From: Paraburkholderia rhynchosiae
Lineage (GTDB): Bacteria > Pseudomonadota > Gammaproteobacteria > Burkholderiales > Burkholderiaceae
Assembly: GCF_002879865.1 (NCBI RefSeq)
Contig: NZ_PNXY01000004.1
Span: 62,001 to 126,000 of the forward strand
Direction of reading: 5' to 3'
DNA: 64,000 nucleotides
Made by a program: the position numbers and the translations under genes. Shown piece after piece: positions 53,306 to 62,531 of the stretch; position 1 is the stretch's first letter, and every line of letters begins with the position of its first letter. Under the pieces are notes generated by a model. It saw only the letters and a program-made list of their open reading frames with translations. It did no database searches and had not been told where the DNA came from.

Positions 53306-55057
53306 ATGACGCGAATCTCATCGAAACCTGCTGGTACACCCGCGCCGACGAGCAGCAGTACGGCAACGACGCCGCCCCACGCCGCAACAACACATGAGCC
53401 GAAGCGCCGTCTGCTGTCGCTGCTGCCCTTCGGCGGACGCGCGCGCCCATCCCTACGCACGGCGACGCCCGTTGCAGCGGGCGGCAGGCCGCTCGCCGTT
53501 ACGCGCCCGCACTCGACGCCGCCGCGCGGAGATATTCGGGCACTTACCGCAAAGTTATCGACCCAACGCGTGCCGCGCGACAACCGGCCTACCGCATCGA
53601 CATCTGGCGCGGTTGCGGAGGCGCGCACCATCCACCCCGAGCGAATGCTCGAACGGCTTCACCGGTTGATGGGCCTAAGCATCGATGCGAAAGTGGCCGA
53701 CGAGATTCTCGCTGTCGCCGGCAACGCCCAGTGTCCGGTGAAGTTCGACGGCTTCGGCCGGATCGAAGATTTTGCGCCACTGCATCTAATACCGCCGACG
53801 TTGGTCACGAAGCTCGAGAACGCGGTGATCGAGCCGCTCACGAGCACCAATGCGCGCGGTCCGCGCGACGCGCCGCGCGCCGAGCGTGACATCCTCGTGC
53901 GCGCAATGCATCTGCTTGGCATGGAACACAATCCGGTCAACCATGCGTTGCTTGACGATTCGAAGAAGCTATTCATGTCCGGCGCGTTCAGCCGCGAAGC
54001 CGTCGCCGCATTTCTCCACGACGCGATTGGACGCGTCAGCGACGACCCGCTGCTACATGATCAATTCACGAAACTTGCGGCTGAAATCGCGAAGCCGGTG
54101 ACCGTGCCACAGCTGGCCGACAATCTGTACGGTCGTACATTCGAATCGCTGCTGGTGGACGATCTGGTGCGCTGGCCTACGAAGGGTATGCTGCGCGCGA
54201 CGCGTGAGCTCGGGCGCGGTGTAGTCGAAACGCTGGAGTCGTATCCGCCTGCCGTACTCGACGAAATGGCAAACATTCTGCGCAGTGACGTGCGGCCCTG
54301 GTTCGGGCTGTCACCATCAATGCGAGAGTTTCTCGAACGCCCATCGATGGACACGCTCAAGGCATGCATGGTCGATACGTCGAACGGTATCGAAGCAATC
54401 AAGACGATCAACGTCGCGCAGCGCATGGTTCTCGCCATTCACAACGTGTCTGAGCGCGGAGAAATTCGGCGCCCTGGCTGGTATCGCCGCTGCTTCGATT
54501 TCTACTCGGATTTCCTCAGCTCGCAAAAACCCGGAGGCAAGTCGCGATTGTCCGGGGTGGCCGCGCAGCAGCCGGGCAACTGGCTGCACTACCAGCCCAA
54601 TGCTGCGACCACGAAAAGCCCGTGGCAAGGAACGAGCTGGACGCACGCCCGGGTGGTCACTCCGGAGCGCCTTTCGCTCTTCGAGCAGGATGCGCTCGCG
54701 CGCGGGCAGCCGATCGTCAACGGCGCGTCCGGCCAGACCGGCATGGTCGTGTCCTTCGCTCACTATCTTGCGCGGACCCATCCGCGGCTATCGCAGCATG
54801 ACCTGCATCTGGCGATCATGACTTGCCTTGTCTTCAACGGCGGACACTCGACCGAGGAAGTGTTGTTTGCGCTCGATGCGATCAAAGGGCTGTATGCGCC
54901 GGACAGCGTAGAGCCGGGTTGGGCAAGTGGTTTTCGCGGCGGCTATGAGGCGATCGAGGAACTGGCCGGCAATGAGGCCGACAAGCAGATGCTGCGGGAC
55001 CGCATGGACGCCGCGTTGAAGCGGACCGTCGCCTATTGCGCGATGCATGTTGCCTGA
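53306..55057 (+). CDS. Candidate type III secreted effector
   Basis: No family was recognised with certainty. The ATG at 53306 is preferred; the frame begins at a TTG at 53276 with no ribosome site. The product is about 583 residues. Residues 1-100 are Ser/Thr/Pro/Ala-rich and lack acidic residues at the start (TRISSKPAGTPAPTSSSTAT), the usual type III secretion signal composition. The rest is a helical globular protein without signal peptide or membrane helix. Conspicuous blocks are NWLHYQPNAATTKSPWQGTS, PIVNGASGQTGMVVSFAHYL and CLVFNGGHSTEEVLFALDAI, with His residues that could be catalytic. The PIP box 78 bp upstream supports control by an HrpB/HrpX activator. No secretion-system genes are in the window. 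Confidence 0.7.
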   Translation: MTRISSKPAGTPAPTSSSTATTPPHAATTHEPKRRLLSLLPFGGRARPSLRTATPVAAGGRPLAVTRPHSTPPRGDIRALTAKLSTQRVPRDNRPTASTSGAVAEARTIHPERMLERLHRLMGLSIDAKVADEILAVAGNAQCPVKFDGFGRIEDFAPLHLIPPTLVTKLENAVIEPLTSTNARGPRDAPRAERDILVRAMHLLGMEHNPVNHALLDDSKKLFMSGAFSREAVAAFLHDAIGRVSDDPLLHDQFTKLAAEIAKPVTVPQLADNLYGRTFESLLVDDLVRWPTKGMLRATRELGRGVVETLESYPPAVLDEMANILRSDVRPWFGLSPSMREFLERPSMDTLKACMVDTSNGIEAIKTINVAQRMVLAIHNVSERGEIRRPGWYRRCFDFYSDFLSSQKPGGKSRLSGVAAQQPGNWLHYQPNAATTKSPWQGTSWTHARVVTPERLSLFEQDALARGQPIVNGASGQTGMVVSFAHYLARTHPRLSQHDLHLAIMTCLVFNGGHSTEEVLFALDAIKGLYAPDSVEPGWASGFRGGYEAIEELAGNEADKQMLRDRMDAALKRTVAYCAMHVA

Positions 55058-55565
55058 CGGTTGTATACTCAGACATCGCGATCGATCCAGGTCCATGCGC
55101 GAGGCACTTCTTTGTGGGATGGCAATGTTGGGTCGTCAGCGCAAAACGGCACAATGCGAAAACAGTGTCGGTATTGCGGCGACATAAGTCGGTGCCGCAT
55201 GCCGCGGTGGCCAATGGCCCAACAACCTCGTTAGACACCCGAATGTTCCTTGCCAAAGGTGGAGGCGACGTTCCAGTGTCCGTATGAAGGCACCGGCGAC
55301 CGGCCGTAGTTGGCCGACAGTATGCGTTCACACCACCAACCGGAAAGCCGCCGTTGAGGATTCCAATGTCGGCTCTGCAAAGTGTTCATCGAACTGGTGC
55401 TATCGGCCAGAACCAGTCATTCAGCATGAGGAAATACCCTGTCATAGGGCGTCCGGTTCAGGTCGGATAACTGCCGTTCAACAGTGACCGGAAAACTTGC
55501 TATGAGATTGGCTGGCCAGACGGCCATGAGAGAATTCTTGTTCTTGCACTTGTCCTCACCGCATC
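55058..55565. other. Intergenic region with dispersed repeat-like DNA
   Basis: No gene is supported in these 508 bp. Stretches such as ACCGGCGACCGGCCGTAG, CGGCCAGAACCAGTCATT and CAACAGTGACCGG look like decayed Burkholderia-type intergenic repeats. No promoter for the helicase gene stands out. Confidence 0.4.
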
Positions 55566-58500
55566 ATGAAGATTCTCGAATACACAGGCCTCGACACCTC
55601 ACGCGTCGAGGCCAGCTACGACAAGGTGTCCGCGGCCATCGCTCGCCACGACTTTCGGGCTGCCCAAGTCAAGAAGCTCGCCAATCTGAGCCACGGCAAG
55701 TTCTACCGGGCGAAGCTGGATGACGCCGACCGGCTGTTGTTCTCGCTGGTGCGCCACGGCGATGAAGTCTGCGCACTGATGCTGGAAGTGATCGCCAATC
55801 ACGCCTACGATAAGTCACGTTTCCTGCGCGGCGCGGCCATTGACGAGAGCAAAATTCCAGACATCAGCGCTGATGACGCCATAAGGGAGGCGCAAGCTCT
55901 ACGCTATCTCCATCCCGAGCGTACCGGCATTCACCTGCTCGACAAACCGATCTCGTTTGATGACACGCAGGAGACCATTTACCGACAGCCACCTCCCCTA
56001 GTTGTCGTCGGTAGCGCTGGCAGTGGCAAGACCGCATTGACGCTCGAAAAGCTCAAGCATGCCGAAGGTGAGGTGCTCTACGTCACCCACTCCGCCTTCC
56101 TGGCGCAGAGCGCCCGCGACCTTTATTACGCCAACGGTTTCGAGCATGGCGCTCAGGATGCCGTATTTCTGTCCTACCGGGAGTTCGTCGAGTCGATCCG
56201 CGTTCCGGCAGGACGCGAGGCTAGCTGGCGCGACTTTGCGGGCTGGTACTCCCGGATACGGCAGAACTTCAGGGATGTCGATGCCCACCAGGCTTTCGAG
56301 GAGATTCGCGGCGTGATTGCTGCCAGCGCGGGCGGCGTCCTGTCGCGCGACGAGTATCAAGCACTGGGGGTGCGTCAATCAATCTTTCCCGTAGAACGGC
56401 GCGACCAACTCTACGATCTGTTTGAGAAGTATCGCGCCTGGCTGGCCGAGGCAAAGCTCTACGACCTGAATCTGGTCGCCCAGGACTGGCAGGCGCTGGC
56501 TGCGCCGCGCTACGACTTCGTGGTTATTGACGAGGTGCAGGACATCACCACCGTGCAACTCGCGCTCGTGCTGAAAACCCTGAAGAAACCTGGCCATTTC
56601 ATGCTCTGCGGGGATTCCAACCAGATTGTCCATCCCAATTTCTTTTCCTGGAGCCAAGTCAAGAGCCTGTTCTGGAAGGACCCGAAACTGGCCGAGCGGC
56701 AGGAGTTGCGCGTGCTAATGGCCAACTTTCGCAACGGCCTGGAGGCCACTCGCGTCGCCAATCAGTTGCTCAAGATCAAGCAGCGGCGCTTCGGCTCCAT
56801 CGACCGCGAGAGCAACTTCCTGGTCCAGGCCGTCGGCGGCGAGACCGGCCAGGTTACGCTGATACCCGACAAGGACGCGACCAAGCGCGAACTGGACCAG
56901 AAAATTCGCCAATCCGCCCAGTTCGCCGTCCTGGTAATGCGCGATGAGGACAAGGCCGACGCCCGCAAGCACTTTGCCACGCCGCTGTTGTTCTCGATCC
57001 ACGAAGCCAAGGGTCTCGAATACGAGAACATCGTGCTCTACCGTTTCATCTCGGATCACCGGGGCGAGTTCAACGACATTGCCGAGGGCATCGCCAGGAC
57101 CGATCTGGCGGTCGAGACACTGGATTACAAACGCGCCAAAGACAAGAGTGACAAGTCGCTCGAAGTCTATAAGTTCTTCGTCAATGCCCTGTATGTAGCG
57201 CTGACGCGCGCCATCAAGAACATCTACATGATCGAGTCGGACACCGGGCATGATCTGTTCGCGTTGCTGGACCTGATCGTCGGCCAGACCAGGATCGAGG
57301 CCAGGCAATCCACGCTCGAAGACTGGCAGAAGGAAGCACGCAAACTCGAACTGCAGGGCAAGCAGGAGCAGGCGGAGGCCATCCGCCGCACCATCTTGAA
57401 GCAGGTCCCGGTGCCGTGGCCGGTGTTCGATGAGGCCAAGGTCAGGGAACTACTGATCAAAGTCTTCCGCGAGCAGTCTCCGGGCAACAAGGGCAAGCAG
57501 CAACTCTTTGACTATGCCACCTGCTTCGATGAACCGCAGCTCGCCGAGTGGCTGGCAGTCGAGGCGAAATTCGAGCAGGCACGAACCTTTGATCGGCAGC
57601 GCGCGGTGTTTGCCCGCAAGAGCTACGTCCCTTTCTTCGCCAACCGCTTCAAGGACATCCTCAGGCAGTGTGACCAGCATGGCGTCGATCATCGTCTGCC
57701 AATGAACCAGACGCCGCTGATGGCCGCCGCTGCTGCAGGAAATGTGGCGCTGGTGGAAGCACTGCTGGAGCGCGGTGCCGACCGCGATGCCGTCGATCAC
57801 TATGGTCACAATGCCCTGCACTGGGCTTTGCGTCAGGCATTTGGCGATGCAAAATTCGCTGCTGGCCCGCTGGCGGCAATCTATGAATGCCTGGCTCCGC
57901 CCTGCATTGATGTCAGAGCGGGTGATCGCCTGGTCCGCATCGAGCGGCATCTGTCTGAATACTTGCTGTTCCAGACCCTGTGGGTATTGTTCAAAGCCCG
58001 GTTCAGCAAGCTACGAGGCAATGCAGACAGCGCGTTCCAGACCCAAATCATCCTCGATGCCTGGCAACACTTACCCGCTAACATCGCGCGGCCAGAGCGC
58101 AACAAGCGCCAGCATCTTTCTGGCGTGCTGGCGAGGAACGAAATCGACAGAGACTATGCCTACAACAGATCCCTGTTTCTGCGCGTATCCACCGGGCGGT
58201 ACCAGTTCAATCCCAAACTCGCTGTGCGTCGCCGCCAGGGCGAAGAAGAAAACTGGGTCCCGATCTACACGGCACTCAACCTCCCGTTGATTAGCGAGTT
58301 CGCCTACAACGACGGCTGGATCAGCACCTGGGACAATATCGACAAGCTTGTGGTCCTTGCCGGACTACCTGAACGAACCACACCCATCGCGGCTGAACGC
58401 TTCGCTGAACGGCAAGCGGCCGAAATGAGGGAGTTGGACGAACGCAGAGCCAATCAACTTGCTGCCAAGGCACGCATTCGTGCAGCCGCCGAAGCCACCC

Positions 58501-58592
58501 AGAACAGAGCGCCACGATGGGGAACAAAGGAAGCCAAACGGCTTGAAATCGAACGTGTGAAACAGGAAATCGAAAGACGAAAGAAGGGTTGA
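55566..58592 (+). CDS. RelE-like / SF1 UvrD-type helicase / ankyrin fusion protein
   Basis: This is a 1008-residue protein with at least four parts. Residues 1-90 resemble the RelE/ParE toxin fold (KFYRAKLDDADRLLFSLVRH then EVCALMLEVIANHAYDKSRF). Residues 140-560 are a superfamily 1 helicase: Walker A GSAGSGKT (149-156), Walker B VVIDEVQD (319-326), motif III MLCGDSNQIV (346-355), motif IV MANFRNG, motif V SIHEAKGLEYENIVLY (477-492) and motif VI NALYVALTRA (540-549). Ankyrin repeats lie at about 713-760 (NQTPLMAAAAAGNVALVEAL). The last 60 residues are a basic coiled coil. It is a single gene with no partner and no clear ribosome site, flanked by fragments and a MITE-like element. A defence or nucleic-acid-processing role is inferred. 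Confidence 0.8.
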   Translation: MKILEYTGLDTSRVEASYDKVSAAIARHDFRAAQVKKLANLSHGKFYRAKLDDADRLLFSLVRHGDEVCALMLEVIANHAYDKSRFLRGAAIDESKIPDISADDAIREAQALRYLHPERTGIHLLDKPISFDDTQETIYRQPPPLVVVGSAGSGKTALTLEKLKHAEGEVLYVTHSAFLAQSARDLYYANGFEHGAQDAVFLSYREFVESIRVPAGREASWRDFAGWYSRIRQNFRDVDAHQAFEEIRGVIAASAGGVLSRDEYQALGVRQSIFPVERRDQLYDLFEKYRAWLAEAKLYDLNLVAQDWQALAAPRYDFVVIDEVQDITTVQLALVLKTLKKPGHFMLCGDSNQIVHPNFFSWSQVKSLFWKDPKLAERQELRVLMANFRNGLEATRVANQLLKIKQRRFGSIDRESNFLVQAVGGETGQVTLIPDKDATKRELDQKIRQSAQFAVLVMRDEDKADARKHFATPLLFSIHEAKGLEYENIVLYRFISDHRGEFNDIAEGIARTDLAVETLDYKRAKDKSDKSLEVYKFFVNALYVALTRAIKNIYMIESDTGHDLFALLDLIVGQTRIEARQSTLEDWQKEARKLELQGKQEQAEAIRRTILKQVPVPWPVFDEAKVRELLIKVFREQSPGNKGKQQLFDYATCFDEPQLAEWLAVEAKFEQARTFDRQRAVFARKSYVPFFANRFKDILRQCDQHGVDHRLPMNQTPLMAAAAAGNVALVEALLERGADRDAVDHYGHNALHWALRQAFGDAKFAAGPLAAIYECLAPPCIDVRAGDRLVRIERHLSEYLLFQTLWVLFKARFSKLRGNADSAFQTQIILDAWQHLPANIARPERNKRQHLSGVLARNEIDRDYAYNRSLFLRVSTGRYQFNPKLAVRRRQGEEENWVPIYTALNLPLISEFAYNDGWISTWDNIDKLVVLAGLPERTTPIAAERFAERQAAEMRELDERRANQLAAKARIRAAAEATQNRAPRWGTKEAKRLEIERVKQEIERRKKG

Positions 58593-58621
58593 CTTGCCAA
58601 TACTTCTTTTGGGGCGGCTTT

Positions 58622-58770
58622 CGGCCGAGGGCGTGTCAAAACTCGAAGTTGCCTTGTTTTCGGGTGTCGCTTTACCCCTCCCCAGGTGCCGCAAAGCCGA
58701 TACAGAGCATTCTGGCGGGTCGACTTTCGCGCGCAACGTCGAAGCCGCACGTTTTGACACACCCTCGGCC
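58622..58770. mobile_element. MITE-like inverted-repeat element
   Basis: GGCCGAGGGCGTGTCAAAAC (58623-58642) and its inverse at 58751-58770 match at 19 of 20 positions. Inside, TCGAAGTTGC and its counterpart GCAACGTCGA extend the symmetry. The whole is about 149 bp, with no open frame and no obvious target duplication. It starts 30 bp after the helicase gene. It could be a non-autonomous element or the joined ends of a deleted transposon. Confidence 0.6.
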
Positions 58771-59128
58771 AACTGCTGCCGTTCGACCGCGCTCTTAGAT
58801 GGACATTCGAACGTCGGCTTCGACGAAGCAACGGACCGTCGCGCGTCGACGGCAGCCACCTCGCAGTCGGCTGGACGATCGGCGGGCTTATTGGCAGCGG
58901 TTTATGTCCACTATGGCGCGCAGGTGACTGCCGGAGCCGCCGGCCAGTTATCGATGGACGTTCCCAACTTCAGTCGTGAGCCAGAGCTGATCGAGCCTTT
59001 CAGGCGCGCGCGGCCCGTCTCGCCGTGTCGGCAACGCGACAGCATAAGTCTCGGCCATCCAGCCGGGCTGTTTCTTTTGTGCTACCCGTCTCTTTGCCTC
59101 GATACGAACAAAGCGTGGCCGCCAGACG
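58771..59128. other. Non-coding region before the thioesterase
   Basis: About 360 bp have no supported gene. The frame 58594-59337 spans the inverted-repeat element and runs antisense to the thioesterase, so it is rejected. No other signal was seen. Confidence 0.4.
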
Positions 59129-59605
59129 TCAGTGCATCTTATCGGCTTCGACGCGCTCCATGGCATTCTCTCCGACTGCGACGGGCGGTTGCGCGACCGG
59201 CCGCGAATTCTCGCGATAGCGGGCAACCGCCTCGTCGGCATCGCGGATCTGTGTACGGCCGTGTGGCGCCGGCTCGCCGTTTTCATCGAGATTCACGAAC
59301 ACCATCTTCTCGACCGTCAGGATGCTCTTGCGCGTGATTTTGTTGCGCACCTCGCAGCGCAGCGTGATCGACGTGGGGCCAAAATGGGTCGCCGTCATGC
59401 CGAGCTTGATGATGTCACCCTGCCGGGCCGAACTGACGAAGTTGATCTCCGACATGAATTTGGTGACAACGCGCTGGTTGCCCATCTGGCAGATCGCGTA
59501 AATAGCGGCTTCTTCGTCGATCCAGCGCAGCAAGCTGCCGCCGAACAGCGTTCCGTTTGGATTCAGATTTTCGGGCTTGACCCACTTTCTGGTCTGAAAA
59601 TTCAT
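59129..59605 (-). CDS. Acyl-CoA thioesterase (hotdog fold, YciA/ACOT type)
   Basis: This is a 158-residue hotdog-fold thioesterase that hydrolyses acyl-CoA. The catalytic/CoA motif NPNGTLFGGSLLRWIDEEAA is near the N terminus (Asn and Asp), and SEINFVSSARQGDIIKL and ILTVEKMVFVNLDENGEPAP are typical of the family. GGGATG precedes the ATG. The C-terminal 40 residues are charged and variable. It is divergent from the promoter at 59659. Confidence 0.9.
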   Translation of the reverse strand: MNFQTRKWVKPENLNPNGTLFGGSLLRWIDEEAAIYAICQMGNQRVVTKFMSEINFVSSARQGDIIKLGMTATHFGPTSITLRCEVRNKITRKSILTVEKMVFVNLDENGEPAPHGRTQIRDADEAVARYRENSRPVAQPPVAVGENAMERVEADKMH

Positions 59606-59658
59606 TTGGCATCCCGTCTTTCAGCGTGTTCTGGTCTTTGAACGTGGCCAAATCAAGG

Positions 59659-59686
59659 TTGACACTGAAACTATAATCTATATAAG
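59659..59686 (+). promoter_or_regulatory. Near-consensus sigma-70 promoter
   Basis: TTGACA and TATAAG are separated by 16 bp in an AT-rich patch between the thioesterase and the cupin remnant. It points toward the remnant. It may be left over from when that gene was intact. Confidence 0.45.
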
Positions 59687-59799
59687 GTTTTCCCTTATTT
59701 TTTCAAAAAACTCGGGAGAGGCGAGGTCGCCGTGCGACCGAAGGACGGTGGCCGCGCCGTGCTGATCGCGTCATCGCGTGCTGATCTCGCGCCGGCGCC

Positions 59800-60297
59800 G
59801 CGTGCAACGAACACGACTATGCGTCGGCCGATGCGCGCATCATTGGCAGCGATGCCTGTTATCGGCGCACGCGCGCCAACGGCGACCTTCAGGTGACCGA
59901 CATCGACAACATCCAACCGCCGGCGGACAAGCCACGCCTGAAGATGCTGCAATCCGACACACTCAGCATCAACTGGGTTGAGTATCAGGACGCGCGGGAC
60001 CGCTCGAAACTCAGCCCGCATAGCCACGCGAATTTCGAGCAGGGCTCGCTCGCGATTGACGGACACTTCGTTCATCACCTGCGCGTGCAATGGGGCGTCG
60101 ATGCGAACCAGTGGGGAGAAGATCAGCATGTCGGGGCCGGCCCGGCTTCGATGAACTCGATCCCGGTTCACCTGATCCATACCACCGAAGGCGTCGGCGC
60201 GGGCCGTCATCTGTTGATCAACGTGTTCTCGCCACCGCGCAAGGACTTTGTCGACAAGGGTTGGGTCGCCAATTCGGCCGATTACACACACGGTTGA
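59800..60297 (+). pseudogene. 5'-truncated cupin-domain protein
   Basis: The frame is open from about 59778, and a GTG at 59893 could give 134 residues. SPHSHANFEQGSLAIDGHFV and the later IPVHLIHTTEGVGAGRHLLI then NVFSPPRKDFVDKGW are the two cupin motifs of a metal-binding beta barrel. Homologous proteins of this type have more sequence before the first motif. A stop precedes the open frame and no ribosome site is seen, so it reads as a truncated gene. Expression as a short protein is possible, because the barrel core is present. Confidence 0.5.
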
Positions 60298-60390
60298 GCG
60301 ATAGCGAGGCCCGGCATGTTCGCCATGAATTCCACGCGGGCGCCAATGACGGGAGTAATCTCAGAAACGGCCGTCCGCTCAAAGCAGCAC

Positions 60391-60471
60391 CGAACGGCCG
60401 GTGAGGGTCGTAAGTACGCGTTCGCCGATGTGAGCGTCGGGCTCAGGATCCGGCTCCGGCGAACGGCCGGT
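60391..60471. repeat. Direct repeat CGAACGGCCGGT
   Basis: The 12-mer CGAACGGCCGGT occurs at 60391-60402 and 60460-60471, with a related AAACGGCCGTC at 60365. It resembles a dispersed Burkholderia intergenic repeat family; a genome count would confirm. Confidence 0.45.
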
Positions 60472-60951
60472 TAGCGCCGTGCAGCCGCCCGATGTTGGAC
60501 GATAGCTGAGCGTCTGCAATGGCCGATCACCAGCCTCCCACGCCGAGCACCCCATCTCTGACGACGCTAACCGTCCAGACCGAGGCGAAGATCGCAGCGA
60601 CGTTCGAGCACCCAGGACACCCCAAAATGCGCTGTTGGCTCGTCGAGCACGTTTCGGATCGAAACCGAAAGCAGAATGAAACTTTCCGGCAAATCAATAC
60701 TGGATGGGGCGGGTACGGACATATATTTAGTTATCCGAACGTAAAGCAAAGCGCAACGCCGCCCTTTTCGGCTTTTGCGGCGCTCCTGACGCCACGACAA
60801 AAAAACAAAACTATAAGCAAAACAAATGCATACGATCAAACCCCACACTATGGGACGCCGGGTGTGCGCTTTTTTGCGCGTTTACAGCACCCTTAAAAAG
60901 GGCGGACTTTTTGTATGTCGATATTGAATCACCCCATCGCCAGTAGTGCCT

Positions 60952-60980
60952 CGATATATATCGTCAAATTCCGATATATA
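60952..60980. promoter_or_regulatory. Candidate ArsR operator pair
   Basis: CGATATATATCG (60952-60963) is a perfect 12-bp palindrome and CGATATATA (60972-60980) repeats its left half 20 bp, two turns, further on. A weaker CGATATT is at 60919. They lie 80-110 bp before the ArsR start, in the AT-rich promoter region, as expected for autoregulation. Confidence 0.5.
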
Positions 60981-61061
60981 CTTCGTCCTGTAGCGATGCA
61001 GACGTGAGGACACCTGCACCCTCCACGCCTGCCCATTGAAGCAGCTCGACGGTGTTGACGA

Positions 61062-61379
61062 ATGAAACGAACCCCCATCGCCCCGGACATCGACGCGATA
61101 CATAAAGCGCTCGCCAATCCGGTGCGCCGCGAGATTCTTGGCTGGCTGCGCGAGCCATATGCGCATTTCGCCGACCAGGAACTCCCGCTCGATCACGGCG
61201 TGTGCGCGGGCAAGATCGACGCGCGCTGCGGGCTCTCGCAGTCCACCGTGTCGGCCCATCTCGCCGCGTTGCAGCGCGCGGGGCTCGTCACGTCGAAACG
61301 TGTGGGTCAATGGGTGTTTTTTAAACGCAACGAGCCCGTTATTCAGGCGTTTCTCGAGCATATGAACTCAAAGCTCTGA
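61062..61379 (+). CDS. ArsR family winged-helix regulator
   Basis: This is a 105-residue ArsR/SmtB-type repressor. IHKALANPVRREILGWLRE and the recognition helix CGLSQSTVSAHLAALQRAGL are typical, and VTSKRVGQWVFFKRNE is the wing. A Cys in GVCAGKIDARCGLS could sense thiol-reactive compounds, but a canonical metal site is not evident. It lies 90 bp before an Old Yellow Enzyme gene and probably controls it. Confidence 0.88.
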   Translation: MKRTPIAPDIDAIHKALANPVRREILGWLREPYAHFADQELPLDHGVCAGKIDARCGLSQSTVSAHLAALQRAGLVTSKRVGQWVFFKRNEPVIQAFLEHMNSKL

Positions 61380-61469
61380 CCGGTCTCGCATCGCCGCTTC
61401 CTTTCGCTTTTTCGTTGCCACGCAACTATTTTTCGCCAGGCGTCCGCGCCTCGGCCAAGGTGAACATTT

Positions 61470-62531
61470 ATGCCGACTCTTTTCGACCCGCTGCAAATTG
61501 GCGACCTCACGTTGTCGAACCGCATCATCATGGCGCCGCTCACGCGCCAGCGCGCCGAGGAAATCCGCGTGCCGAACGCGCTCATGGCGAAGTACTACGC
61601 TGAACGCGCAACGGCCGGTCTGATCATCAGCGAAGCCACTTCGGTCACACCGCAGGGCGTGGGTTATGCGGAGACGCCGGGCATCTGGTCGCAGGAACAG
61701 GTGGAGGGCTGGAAGCTGGTCACGAAAGCCGTGCACGCTGCGGGCGGGAAGATCTTCTTGCAACTGTGGCACGTCGGCCGTATTTCCGACCCGTTGTTCC
61801 TGGATGGCGAGTTGCCCGTCGCGCCGAGCGCGATCGCCGCGAAAGGGCACGTGAGCCTCGTGCGTCCGGAGCGTCCCTATGTGACGCCGCGCGCACTCGA
61901 ACTCGATGAAATCGCCGGCATCGTTCAGGCATTTCGCAAGGGTGCCGAGAACGCGAAAGCGGCTGGCTTCGACGGTGTGGAAGTGCATGGCGCGAACGGC
62001 TATCTGCTCGACCAGTTCCTGCAAGACGGCACCAACAAGCGTACCGACGCGTACGGTGGTTCGATTGAAAACCGCGCGCGGCTGCTGCTTGAAATCGCCG
62101 ACGCATGCATCGACGTGTGGGGCGCAAATCGCGTGGGCGTACACCTTGCGCCGCGCCGCGACTCGCACGACATGGCCGACTCAAATCCCGCAGCGACTTT
62201 CGGTTACGTGGCCCGCGAACTCGGCAAGCGCAAGATCGCGTTTATCGCCGCGCGTGAAGCGCTCGGTGAGGACCGTCTTGGCCCACAATTGAAGAAGGAA
62301 TTCGGCGGTCCCTATATCGCGAACGAAAAGTTCACGAAGGAAACCGCGCAGCAGGTACTCGATGCAGGTGAAGCGGACGCTGTGGCATGGGGTCAGTTGT
62401 TTATCGCGAATCCGGATCTCGTGCGCCGCTTCGCAACCAACGCGCCGTTGAACAAGCCGAATCCCGCGACCTACTACGCGCGCGGCGAAGCGGGTTATGT
62501 CGATTACCCGGCGCTCGAAACGGTGGAATAA
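61470..62531 (+). CDS. Old Yellow Enzyme family alkene reductase
   Basis: This is a 353-residue FMN-dependent NAD(P)H oxidoreductase that reduces activated alkenes or nitro compounds. NRIIMAPLTRQRAEEIRVPN opens the barrel, EVHGANGYLLDQFLQDGTNK holds the substrate-binding His and Asn, and RTDAYGGSIENRARLLLEI is the FMN block. The length is usual for NemA/xenobiotic reductases. It follows an ArsR regulator, a pairing seen in electrophile-response operons. Confidence 0.92.
   Translation: MPTLFDPLQIGDLTLSNRIIMAPLTRQRAEEIRVPNALMAKYYAERATAGLIISEATSVTPQGVGYAETPGIWSQEQVEGWKLVTKAVHAAGGKIFLQLWHVGRISDPLFLDGELPVAPSAIAAKGHVSLVRPERPYVTPRALELDEIAGIVQAFRKGAENAKAAGFDGVEVHGANGYLLDQFLQDGTNKRTDAYGGSIENRARLLLEIADACIDVWGANRVGVHLAPRRDSHDMADSNPAATFGYVARELGKRKIAFIAAREALGEDRLGPQLKKEFGGPYIANEKFTKETAQQVLDAGEADAVAWGQLFIANPDLVRRFATNAPLNKPNPATYYARGEAGYVDYPALETVE

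Larger units (their letters stand above)
60298..61061. other. Repeat-containing intergenic region before arsR
   Basis: These 764 bp hold dispersed repeat-like DNA (60391-60471) and an AT-rich stretch (60700-60900). The ArsR operator candidates follow just before the ArsR gene. The 125-residue frame at 60519-60896 has low-complexity composition and no ribosome site and is rejected. Confidence 0.4.

Noticed and set aside
60519..60896. 125-residue plus-strand frame before arsR
   Set aside because: It has low-complexity Thr/Lys/Pro composition, runs through repeat-like and AT-rich DNA, and has no ribosome site.
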